Origin: Gammaproteobacteria bacterium HGW-Gammaproteobacteria-13
GTDB taxonomy: Bacteria; Pseudomonadota; Gammaproteobacteria; Pseudomonadales; Pseudomonadaceae
NCBI GenBank assembly: GCA_002840155.1
Contig: PGZH01000008.1
Span: forward strand, 310,001 to 374,000
Direction of reading: 5' to 3'
DNA length: 64,000 nucleotides
Shown here: positions 15,444-23,678 of the stretch, piece after piece
Layout of the letters: each line of letters starts with the position of its first letter
Numbering within the stretch: the stretch's first letter is position 1
Notes under the pieces: model-generated
The model's database searches: none
What the model saw: the letters and a program-made list of their open reading frames with translations, nothing else
Told to the model about the DNA's origin: nothing
Made by a program: the position numbers and the translations under genes

Positions 15444-18392
15444 TCAGCTCAAGCCCAGTTCCTGCCAGATGCGCATCACCGTGCGCCGCTCATCGGCAAA
15501 CTGCTCACCGCTGACCACCCCAGGCTGCTTTTGCAGGGCCTGGCGGTGGGCCGCCGAGCGGTAGGCCTTGTAAATATCCTGCAGCAAACGGGCATCTTCG
15601 CCCGGTAGCAAGCCGACCCGCTCCAGCCCTTCCAGAATGCGAATATTGTCAGTGAACTCAAGCAATTCCGGGTACTGGCACGACCAGGCCAGGGCCGCGT
15701 ATTGCACCATAAATTCAATATCGACGATACCTCCGGCGTCCTGCTTGAGGTCGAACGGCGCCGTGGCCTCGAAGGCATTCGCCGCGGTGCCGGCCGCCGT
15801 GGCCTTGCTACCGAGGTTGTCGCGCATCTTCGCGCGCATCTCGCTGACCTCGCTACGCAAGGTGCCTAGGTCGCGCTCACGCCCCAACACCCCGGCACGC
15901 ACCGCCTCGAACGCCTTGCCAACCCGTGCACAACCGACCAGCACCCGCGCCCGCACCAGCGCCTGGTGCTCCCAGGTCCAAGCCTCGCCCTGTTGGTAGC
16001 GCTCGAAGGCGCCCAGCGAGCTGACCAGCAGGCCCGCCGCGCCGGAAGGCCGCAGACGCATATCGACTTCGTAGAGCTGGCCGGAGTTGGTCTGGGTGGT
16101 CAGCAAATGAATGATGCGCTGGCCCAGGCGATTGAAGAACTGCGCGCCATCGATGGATTTTTCACCATCGGTTTCCGCATGCGGGTCGCCGTCGTGGATA
16201 AACACCAGATCAAGGTCAGAGCCATGCCCCAGCTCGATGCCGCCAACCTTGCCATAGCCGACGATAACGAAATCCGGGTCACAGATGCTGCCGTCAGGGC
16301 GCCGCGGCGCGCCGTATTTGCTCACCGTATGGCGCCAGGCCAGGGCCAGCACCTGGTCGAGAATCGCCTCGGCCAGCCAGGTCAGGTAGTCGCTGACCTT
16401 CATCAACGGCAGAGTGCCAGCAATTTCCGAGGCGGCGACGCGCAGGCGATGCGCCAGCTTGAAGTGGCGCAGCGCCTCCATTTGCTGCTCCAAATCTTCC
16501 TCGGGAATACGCATCAGCCGTTCGCGCAACTCGGCGGCCAGCTCCGGCGCCAGTGGCGGCTTGAACAAACGCCCTTCATTAAGCAGCTCATCAAGCAACA
16601 GCGGAAAGCGGGTGATCTGCTCGGCAATCCACGGGCTGGCCGCACACAGGGTCAGCAGGCGCTGCAGCGCGCTAGGGTTTTCCGTGAGCAGCACCAGGTA
16701 GGCCGAACGTCGCGCCACCGCTTCGATCAGCGGCAGTACGCGCTCCAGCACCAGATCAGGATTGTCATGCTCCACCGCTTGTGCCAGCAGGCGCGGAATA
16801 AAGGCATCCAGGCGCTCGCGACCGAGGCGCTGCATGGCACGCACCTGGTTGCCGTTGCGTAGCCCCGCCAGGCGCTGCCAAGCCGATTGCGGCTCGGCAA
16901 AGCCGGCCTCGGCCAGCTGCCGGCACGCGGCCTCTTCGTCCTGCACATCCTCCCAGAGCGGCAACCATTCGCAGCCCACAGCCTCTTCGACCGGCTCGCC
17001 ACCTTCCTCTTCATCGGGATCGGCGATCACCTGGCGGAAGTGCCAGTCCACCCGGCCACGCCAGTGCATCAGCTGCTCATGGAACGCCTGCCAGCTGTCG
17101 AAGCCCATGATAAAGGCCACCCGCGCACGGTCCTGATCGGTGTCCGGAAGCATCTGCGTCTGCCGGTCATCGATGGCTTGCAGCGCGTGCTCGGCATACC
17201 GCAGGAAGGCATAACCATCGCGCAACTCATCGGTCACCGCCGGCGGCAGGTAGCCCTGATCACGCAGGGTATTCAGCACGGCGAACAGCGAGCGCTGCTG
17301 CAGGCTGAGGTCGCGCCCCCCGTGAATCAGCTGGAAAGCCTGGGCGATAAATTCCACTTCGCGAATGCCACCCGAACCCAGCTTGATGTTCTCGGCCATA
17401 CCCTTGCGCCGCACTTCCTGCTGGATCAGCTGCTTCATCGCACGCAGCGCTTCAATCGCCGAGAAATCCAGATAACGCCGATAGACGAAGGGCCGCAACA
17501 TCTCCAGCAACTGCGCGCCAGCAGCCTGATCGCCACCGACCACCCGCGCCTTGATCATCGCGTAGCGCTCCCAGTCGCGACCCTGGTCCTGGTAGTACTG
17601 CTCCAACGCGTTAAAGCTGAACACCAGCGAACCGGAAGAACCGTACGGGCGCAGACGCATATCGGTGCGGAACACGAAGCCGTCGACGGTGATCACATCC
17701 AGCGCCTTGATCAGCTTCTGGCCGAGACGGATAAAGAATTCCTGATTATCCAGCGGACGCTTCACCCCTTCGGTTTCGCCGCCTTCGGGGTAGCCGAAGA
17801 TCAGATCGATGTCCGAGGACAGGTTCAGCTCATGGGCGCCCAGCTTGCCCATGCCGAGGATGACCATATGCTGCGCCTGGCCGCTGCGCCGGCCGATGGG
17901 CGTGCCGAATTGCGTGCAATGCCGTGGATAGAGCCACTGATAGGCCAGATCGATACAGGCATCGGCCAGATCGGAAAGGTCGCGGCAGGTTTCGATCAAA
18001 TCTGCCTGACGACTGATATCGCGCCAGATGATGCGCAATTGCTGGCGGTTGCGGTAACGGCGCAAGCGCCGCCCCAGCTCGTCGTCGTCAGCGCATTCGT
18101 CCAGCGCCTGGGCCAATTGGCCGCGCAACTCGCCCGCCGCCAGACTGCGCTCCAACTCGCCACTGGCGGCCAGATCGAGGAGCATCTGCGGGTCACGCAG
18201 GCCCTGCTGCACCACGAAATCACTGGAGGCGCCCACCCGCTGCAGCGCCTCCAGCCGCTCGCTCGGCCAACCTGCGAAAGCCGCGGCCGCCTCACTGGAG
18301 AGCCCGGCAAATGCGTGCTGCAGGGACTGTTCGGCGCGCAGTGCGAGGGGGGACAAGGCAGCAGGCAAAGAGGCCAGCGCGGGCAGGCTCAT
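15444..18392 (-). CDS. glnE: Bifunctional glutamine synthetase adenylyltransferase/deadenylase GlnE
   Basis: A 982-residue protein with the duplicated nucleotidyltransferase plan of GlnE. The N-terminal adenylyl-removing half has GKLGAHELNLSSDIDLIFG near residue 180. The C-terminal adenylyl-transferring half has YGKVGGIELGHGSDLDLVF near residue 715. Both keep the G-x(n)-DxD catalytic pattern. The enzyme adenylylates glutamine synthetase when nitrogen is plentiful and deadenylylates it under limitation, responding to PII protein and glutamine. Length and motif spacing are normal. It is divergent from aceE across a 266-base region that holds two inverted repeats. Confidence 0.96.
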   Translation of the reverse strand: MSLPALASLPAALSPLALRAEQSLQHAFAGLSSEAAAAFAGWPSERLEALQRVGASSDFVVQQGLRDPQMLLDLAASGELERSLAAGELRGQLAQALDECADDDELGRRLRRYRNRQQLRIIWRDISRQADLIETCRDLSDLADACIDLAYQWLYPRHCTQFGTPIGRRSGQAQHMVILGMGKLGAHELNLSSDIDLIFGYPEGGETEGVKRPLDNQEFFIRLGQKLIKALDVITVDGFVFRTDMRLRPYGSSGSLVFSFNALEQYYQDQGRDWERYAMIKARVVGGDQAAGAQLLEMLRPFVYRRYLDFSAIEALRAMKQLIQQEVRRKGMAENIKLGSGGIREVEFIAQAFQLIHGGRDLSLQQRSLFAVLNTLRDQGYLPPAVTDELRDGYAFLRYAEHALQAIDDRQTQMLPDTDQDRARVAFIMGFDSWQAFHEQLMHWRGRVDWHFRQVIADPDEEEGGEPVEEAVGCEWLPLWEDVQDEEAACRQLAEAGFAEPQSAWQRLAGLRNGNQVRAMQRLGRERLDAFIPRLLAQAVEHDNPDLVLERVLPLIEAVARRSAYLVLLTENPSALQRLLTLCAASPWIAEQITRFPLLLDELLNEGRLFKPPLAPELAAELRERLMRIPEEDLEQQMEALRHFKLAHRLRVAASEIAGTLPLMKVSDYLTWLAEAILDQVLALAWRHTVSKYGAPRRPDGSICDPDFVIVGYGKVGGIELGHGSDLDLVFIHDGDPHAETDGEKSIDGAQFFNRLGQRIIHLLTTQTNSGQLYEVDMRLRPSGAAGLLVSSLGAFERYQQGEAWTWEHQALVRARVLVGCARVGKAFEAVRAGVLGRERDLGTLRSEVSEMRAKMRDNLGSKATAAGTAANAFEATAPFDLKQDAGGIVDIEFMVQYAALAWSCQYPELLEFTDNIRILEGLERVGLLPGEDARLLQDIYKAYRSAAHRQALQKQPGVVSGEQFADERRTVMRIWQELGLS

Positions 18393-18483
18393 GGTCTATC
18401 CTTTTTAGCGGTCTGCCAGCGCAGCGACCATGGATGGCACCACCCACGCTAGAGCGGGTCGAATCACTGGCAGAAAAATAATT

Positions 18484-18496
18484 GTAGTTTTACTAC
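18484..18496. promoter_or_regulatory. Inverted-repeat operator candidate 1 (glnE/aceE intergenic)
   Basis: GTAGT-TTT-ACTAC is a perfect 13-base inverted repeat between glnE and aceE. An almost identical copy (candidate 2) lies 52 bases downstream, centre to centre. The geometry TGTAGT-N3-ACTACA resembles the HexR-type sites I recall from Gammaproteobacterial central carbon genes. The regulator is not proven. Confidence 0.55.
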
Positions 18497-18534
18497 CAAA
18501 GATTGTATCCAAAAGGCTGAAATCGGCGTCGGAA

Positions 18535-18549
18535 TGTAGTAAAACTACA
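18535..18549. promoter_or_regulatory. Inverted-repeat operator candidate 2 (upstream of aceE)
   Basis: TGTAGT-AAA-ACTACA is a perfect 15-base inverted repeat ending 109 bases before the aceE start. Together with the copy at 18484-18496 it forms a pair about five helical turns apart, so both would face the same side of the DNA. Control of aceEF by a central-metabolism repressor such as HexR is an inference from the motif only. Confidence 0.55.
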
Positions 18550-18658
18550 CAAAGCCGGTCCTACCCCCGGTCAATCCAAGAATTCACGCGGCCACTCACG
18601 AAGTCGGCCACGAAACCTGGCCTCCGATTCTGGAAGCCTTTCCGCCCTGGAGCAAGCC

Positions 18659-21304
18659 ATGCAAGACCTCGATCCCGTCGAAACCCAGGAATGGCTGGAC
18701 GCCCTTGAGTCTGTCCTCGATAACGAAGGCGAAGACCGCGCACATTACCTGATGACCCGTATGGGCGAGCTGGCCACCCGCAGTGGTTCACAGCTGCCGT
18801 ATGCGATCACCACGCCCTACCGCAACACCATCCCGCTGACCCACGAAGCACGCATGCCTGGCGACCTGTTTATGGAACGCCGCATTCGCTCGCTGGTGCG
18901 CTGGAACGCGTTGGCCATGGTCATGCGCACCAACCTGAAAGACTCGGATCTGGGCGGCCACATCTCCAGCTTCGCCTCCTCGGCGACCCTGTATGACATC
19001 GGCTTCAACTACTTCTTCCAGGCGCCGACTGAAGAGCACGGTGGCGACCTGATCTTCTTCCAGGGTCACGCCTCGCCCGGCGTTTACGCCCGCGCCTTTA
19101 TGGAAGGCCGCATCACTGAAGACCAGATGAACAACTTCCGTCAGGAAGTCGATGGCAAGGGCCTGTCGTCCTATCCGCACCCCTGGCTGATGCCGGACTT
19201 CTGGCAGTTCCCGACTGTTTCCATGGGCCTGGGCCCGATTCAGGCGATCTACCAGGCGCGCTTTATGAAGTACCTGGAAGCGCGCGGCTTTATCCCGGCC
19301 GGCAAGCAGAAGGTCTGGTGCTTTATGGGCGACGGCGAGTGCGACGAGCCGGAATCCCTCGGCGCGATCTCCCTGGCTGGCCGCGAGAAGCTGGACAACC
19401 TGATCTTCGTCATCAACTGCAACCTGCAGCGCCTCGACGGCCCGGTACGCGGTAACGGCAAGATCATCCAGGAACTCGAAGGCGTGTTCCGTGGCGGTGG
19501 CTGGAACGTCAACAAAGTCGTTTGGGGCCGTTTCTGGGACCCACTGCTGGCCAAGGATGTCGACGGCATCCTGCAGCGTCGTATGGACGAAGTCATCGAC
19601 GGCGAATACCAGAACTACAAAGCCAAGGACGGCGCGTTCGTCCGCGAGCACTTCTTCAACTCGCCGGAACTCAAGGCGATGGTGGCCGATCTGTCCGACG
19701 ACGAGATCTGGAAGCTCAACCGTGGCGGTCACGACCCGTACAAGGTCTATGCGGCCTATCACCAGGCGGTCAACCACAAAGAGCAACCGACCGTAATTCT
19801 GGCCAAGACCGTCAAGGGTTATGGCACCGGCGCCGGTGAAGCGAAAAACACCGCGCACAACACCAAGAAGGTCGATGTCGACAGCCTCAAGCAGTTCCGC
19901 GACCGCTTCGACATCCCGGTTAAAGATGACGAGCTGGAAAACCTGCCATTCCTCAAGCCGGAAGAAGGCAGTGCCGAAGCCCGTTACCTGAGCGAGCGCC
20001 GTGCCGCCCTCGGCGGTTTCGTGCCACAGCGCCGCGCCAAGAGCTTCAGCATCCCAACGCCGCCGCTGGACACCCTCAAGGCCATCCTCGATGGTTCGGG
20101 CGACCGTGAAATCTCCACCACCATGGCCTTCGTGCGCATCCTCGCGCAGCTGGTCAAGGACAAGGACATCGGCTCACGCATCGTGCCGATCATCCCGGAC
20201 GAAGCGCGTACTTTCGGTATGGAAGGCATGTTCCGTCAGCTTGGCATTTACTCCTCGGTCGGCCAGCTCTATGAGCCGGTGGATAAAGACCAGGTGATGT
20301 TCTACCGCGAGGACAAGAAGGGCCAGATTCTCGAAGAAGGCATCAACGAGGCCGGCGCCATGTCGTCGTTCATTGCAGCCGGTACTTCGTACAGCAGCCA
20401 TAACCAGCCGATGCTGCCGTTCTACATCTTCTATTCGATGTTCGGCTTCCAACGCATTGGCGACCTGGCCTGGGCCGCTGGCGACAGCCGCACCCGTGGT
20501 TTCCTGATCGGCGGCACCGCCGGTCGCACCACGCTGAACGGCGAAGGCCTGCAGCACGAGGATGGTCACAGCCACATGCTCGCTGCGACCATCCCCAACT
20601 GCCGCACCTATGATCCGACCTACGGCTACGAGCTGGCGGTGATCATTCAGGACGGCATGAAAAAGATGACTGAGCAGCAACAGGACGTCTTCTACTACAT
20701 CACCGTGATGAACGAGTCCTACCAGCAGCCCGCCATGCCGGCCGGCATCGAGGAAGGCATCATCAAGGGCATGTACCTGCTCGAAGAGGACAAGAAGGAA
20801 GCCGCGCACCACGTGCAGCTCCTCGGTTCCGGCACCATCCTGCGTGAAGTGCGCGAGGCGGCGAAGATTCTGCGTGACGAGTTCAACGTCGCTGCAGACG
20901 TATGGAGCGTGACCAGTTTCAACGAACTGCGCCGCGACGGCCTGGCCGTGGAACGCAGCAACCGCCTGCACCCGGGCCAGAAGCCCAAGCAGACCTATGT
21001 GGAAGAATGCCTGAGCGGTCGTAAAGGCCCGGTGATTGCCTCCACCGACTATATGAAGCTGTTCGCCGAACAGATTCGTCAGTGGGTGCCGAGCAAGGAA
21101 TTCAAGGTGCTGGGCACCGACGGCTTCGGCCGCAGCGACAGCCGCAAGAAGCTGCGCCACTTCTTCGAAGTGGACCGCAACTGGGTTGTCCTGGCTGCCC
21201 TGGAAGCACTCGCCGACCGTGGTGATATCGAACCGAAGGTGGTGGCCGAGGCCATCGTCAAGTTCGGCATCAACCCGGAAAAACTCAACCCACTGGACTG
21301 CTAA
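18659..21304 (+). CDS. aceE: Pyruvate dehydrogenase E1 component AceE
   Basis: An 881-residue homodimeric type E1 subunit of the pyruvate dehydrogenase complex. It decarboxylates pyruvate with thiamine diphosphate and reductively acetylates the lipoyl groups of AceF. The ThDP-binding segment starts at GDGECDEPESLGAIS near residue 224. The family N-terminus is clear (DLDPVETQEWLDALESV), and HSHMLAATIPNCRTYDPTYG lies near residue 635. The start is ATG 18659 with GGAG six bases upstream. aceF follows after 11 bases, so the two form an operon. The inverted-repeat pair upstream probably regulates it. Length and motifs are normal. Confidence 0.97.
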   Translation: MQDLDPVETQEWLDALESVLDNEGEDRAHYLMTRMGELATRSGSQLPYAITTPYRNTIPLTHEARMPGDLFMERRIRSLVRWNALAMVMRTNLKDSDLGGHISSFASSATLYDIGFNYFFQAPTEEHGGDLIFFQGHASPGVYARAFMEGRITEDQMNNFRQEVDGKGLSSYPHPWLMPDFWQFPTVSMGLGPIQAIYQARFMKYLEARGFIPAGKQKVWCFMGDGECDEPESLGAISLAGREKLDNLIFVINCNLQRLDGPVRGNGKIIQELEGVFRGGGWNVNKVVWGRFWDPLLAKDVDGILQRRMDEVIDGEYQNYKAKDGAFVREHFFNSPELKAMVADLSDDEIWKLNRGGHDPYKVYAAYHQAVNHKEQPTVILAKTVKGYGTGAGEAKNTAHNTKKVDVDSLKQFRDRFDIPVKDDELENLPFLKPEEGSAEARYLSERRAALGGFVPQRRAKSFSIPTPPLDTLKAILDGSGDREISTTMAFVRILAQLVKDKDIGSRIVPIIPDEARTFGMEGMFRQLGIYSSVGQLYEPVDKDQVMFYREDKKGQILEEGINEAGAMSSFIAAGTSYSSHNQPMLPFYIFYSMFGFQRIGDLAWAAGDSRTRGFLIGGTAGRTTLNGEGLQHEDGHSHMLAATIPNCRTYDPTYGYELAVIIQDGMKKMTEQQQDVFYYITVMNESYQQPAMPAGIEEGIIKGMYLLEEDKKEAAHHVQLLGSGTILREVREAAKILRDEFNVAADVWSVTSFNELRRDGLAVERSNRLHPGQKPKQTYVEECLSGRKGPVIASTDYMKLFAEQIRQWVPSKEFKVLGTDGFGRSDSRKKLRHFFEVDRNWVVLAALEALADRGDIEPKVVAEAIVKFGINPEKLNPLDC

Positions 21305-21315
21305 GGAGCGAAACG

Positions 21316-22971
21316 ATGAGTGAATTGATTCGCGTACCCGACATCGGTGGTGGTGAGGGTGAAGTAATCGAACTGATGGTCAAGGTCGGAGATCGCATCG
21401 AGGCCGATCAGAGCGTGCTGACCCTGGAGTCGGACAAGGCCAGCATGGAAATCCCCGCGCCGAAAGCCGGTGTGGTGAAAAGTCTGAAAGTAAAGTTGGG
21501 CGACCGCCTGAAAGAAGGCGACGAACTGTTTGAGCTGGAAGCCGAAGGCACTGCCCAAGCACCAGCGGCGCCTGCCGCAGCACCGGCAGAAGCACCTAAA
21601 GCAGCTGCTCCCGCTCCGGCCGCCGCACCTGCGCCAACCGCGCAGGCCAGCAGCAGCGTGCAGGACGTGCATGTGCCGGATATCGGCTCGGACGGCAAAG
21701 CCAGGGTCATCGAGATTCTGATCAAGGTCGGCGATAGCGTCGAAGCCGATCAGTCGCTGATCACCCTGGAGTCAGACAAGGCCAGCATGGAAATCCCCTC
21801 GCCGGCTGCCGGCGTGGTGGAAAGCATCAGCGTCAAACTGGAAGACGAAGTCGGCACCGGTGATTTCATCCTCAAACTGAAAGTGGCCGGCGCCGCTGCG
21901 GCACCAGCTGCCGCCGCAGCACCGGCACCTGCCCCCGCCAGTGACGTACACAAGGTTCCGGCCGGTGCTCACCCAGCGGTCGCCGCCGAAGTCAGCGCAA
22001 TTGCCTCCCTGGCAGCAGCCGCCGCCAGCGTTGCCGCCGCACCCAAGCGTGACGGCGCCAAGGTGCATGCGGGCCCGGCTGTACGTCAGCTGGCACGCGA
22101 GTTCGGCGTCGAGCTGTCCGCCGTACCGGGCACCGGGCCGAAAGGCCGCGTGCTCAAAGAGGACGTGCAGGCTTACGTCAAAACCATGATGCAGAAGGCC
22201 AAGGAAGCCCCAGCCGCTGGCGCAACCGGCGGTGCTGGCATCCCGCCGATCCCGGTGGTGGACTTCAGCAAATTTGGTGAAATCGAAGAAGTGGCGATGA
22301 CCCGCCTGATGCAGGTCGGCGCCAACAACCTGCATCGCAGCTGGCTCAACGTACCGCACGTGACCCAGTTCGATTCGGCTGATATCACCGAGCTGGAAGC
22401 CTTCCGCGTGGCGCAGAAAGCCGTAGCGGAAAAGGCTGGGGTCAAACTCACCGTGCTGCCGCTGCTGCTCAAGGCCTGCGCCTTCCTGCTCAAGGAACTG
22501 CCGGACTTCAACAGCTCACTGGCGCCGAGCGGCAAAGCGATCATCCGCAAGAAATACGTGCACATCGGCTTTGCCGTGGACACCCCGGACGGCCTGCTGG
22601 TACCGGTGATCAAGAACGTCGATCAGAAGAGCCTGCTGCAGCTCGCCGCTGAAGCCGCCGTGCTTGCGGAAAAGGCCCGCACCAAGAAGCTGTCGGCCGA
22701 CGATATGCAGGGCGCCTGCTTCACCATCTCCAGCCTCGGTCACATTGGCGGCACCGGCTTCACGCCGATCGTCAACGCGCCGGAAGTGGCGATTCTCGGT
22801 GTGAGCAAGGCGACCATCCAGCCGGTCTGGGATGGCAAGGCGTTCCAGCCCAAGCTGATGCTGCCGCTGTCGCTGTCCTACGACCACCGGGTGATCAACG
22901 GCGCCGCTGCGGCGCGCTTCACCAAGCGCCTGGGTGATGTGCTGGCAGACATCCGCACCATGTTGCTGTAA
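21316..22971 (+). CDS. aceF: Dihydrolipoyl acetyltransferase AceF (PDH E2)
   Basis: A 551-residue E2 core of pyruvate dehydrogenase. It has two N-terminal lipoyl domains, each with ESDKASMEIP around the lipoylated lysine (near residues 41 and 160). They are separated by Ala/Pro-rich linkers. A peripheral subunit-binding domain follows (AGPAVRQLAREFGVELSAV, near residue 255). The C-terminal catalytic domain contains SYDHRVINGAAAARF near residue 520, with the active-site His and a following DHR-type segment. It transfers acetyl groups from the lipoyl arm to CoA. Two lipoyl domains, compared with three in E. coli, is common in Pseudomonas. A strong terminator follows at once. Confidence 0.97.
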   Translation: MSELIRVPDIGGGEGEVIELMVKVGDRIEADQSVLTLESDKASMEIPAPKAGVVKSLKVKLGDRLKEGDELFELEAEGTAQAPAAPAAAPAEAPKAAAPAPAAAPAPTAQASSSVQDVHVPDIGSDGKARVIEILIKVGDSVEADQSLITLESDKASMEIPSPAAGVVESISVKLEDEVGTGDFILKLKVAGAAAAPAAAAAPAPAPASDVHKVPAGAHPAVAAEVSAIASLAAAAASVAAAPKRDGAKVHAGPAVRQLAREFGVELSAVPGTGPKGRVLKEDVQAYVKTMMQKAKEAPAAGATGGAGIPPIPVVDFSKFGEIEEVAMTRLMQVGANNLHRSWLNVPHVTQFDSADITELEAFRVAQKAVAEKAGVKLTVLPLLLKACAFLLKELPDFNSSLAPSGKAIIRKKYVHIGFAVDTPDGLLVPVIKNVDQKSLLQLAAEAAVLAEKARTKKLSADDMQGACFTISSLGHIGGTGFTPIVNAPEVAILGVSKATIQPVWDGKAFQPKLMLPLSLSYDHRVINGAAAARFTKRLGDVLADIRTMLL

Positions 22972-23007
22972 CGCATCAACTTTCGAGCAGCCACGCTCGT
23001 ATCCTCG

Positions 23008-23036
23008 ACCCCGCCCCTTTCGGCGGGGTTTTTTTT
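23008..23036 (+). terminator. Rho-independent terminator after aceF
   Basis: CCCCGCC-CCTTTC-GGCGGGG followed by eight T residues lies 37 bases after the aceF stop. The stem is seven perfect G/C-rich pairs, so this should end the aceEF transcript. Confidence 0.92.
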
Positions 23037-23070
23037 AGGTTTAAGACAGCGGCAGAAATGTGGGAGGCGA

Positions 23071-23601
23071 TCAACCTTTCTGCAGATTACGAATCAGAAA
23101 GCTCAGGGCCTTGGCCAGTTCGGCGGCGCCCTTGTGATCGCGCACGATGGTCAGCATTGGGCTGCCGTCGTTAGGGTTGTGCAGCACGCAGCTGATGCCG
23201 TTGGTCGGGCATTCGTAACGCACGAAAGGGTCGACGCCAAATAGCGGTACGCGCTGGTTGCGCACGGCAATGTCGGTGCCCTGCTGGCCACGGGTTTCTT
23301 CACGCAGCAGCAGCTCGCCGGACTCCCCCTGGCGCAGCTGATAGAGCAGGTCCTGACGCTGCGCCTGGCCGACCTGATAGGCGGCGCGCAGGGCGTAGGT
23401 TTTTAGCAGATCATTGCAGTGCGCCAACAACGCCTGGCGGTCACTCTGGGTTAGATAAAGGCGTTTCAGTTCGAGCAGATAATTGCCCTGTTCGGCACTG
23501 CTCAAACCCGTGTCAGGCTCAGCGGCGAATACCGTTGAGGTGGCCATACAGCTGCTCAGCAGCACTGCGGATATTAGTTTTCTTGTCAGTCGCAATTGCA
23601 T
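23071..23601 (-). CDS. Small exported protein of unknown function
   Basis: A protein of 176 residues with a typical Sec signal peptide: basic LRLTRK, hydrophobic LISAVLLSSC, then a likely cleavage after VFAA (near residue 27). The rest is predicted soluble and periplasmic, with two cysteines near residues 131 and 138 (RYECPTNGISC) that could form a disulphide. I do not recognise a named family. The ATG at 23601 has AAGGG upstream. It is divergent from dipA across 77 bases, so the two may share a control region. The function is unknown. Confidence 0.8.
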   Translation of the reverse strand: MQLRLTRKLISAVLLSSCMATSTVFAAEPDTGLSSAEQGNYLLELKRLYLTQSDRQALLAHCNDLLKTYALRAAYQVGQAQRQDLLYQLRQGESGELLLREETRGQQGTDIAVRNQRVPLFGVDPFVRYECPTNGISCVLHNPNDGSPMLTIVRDHKGAAELAKALSFLIRNLQKG

Positions 23602-23678
23602 GATGCACCCTTACCCGACGCTATAAATGAAGTGAGTCGATTGCCGCTTCGATCAGCATACTGGAAGCCAGCCTCCGA

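Noticed and set aside
16887-18452. 521-codon plus-strand frame over glnE
   Set aside because: The minus strand encodes GlnE with both nucleotidyltransferase motifs.
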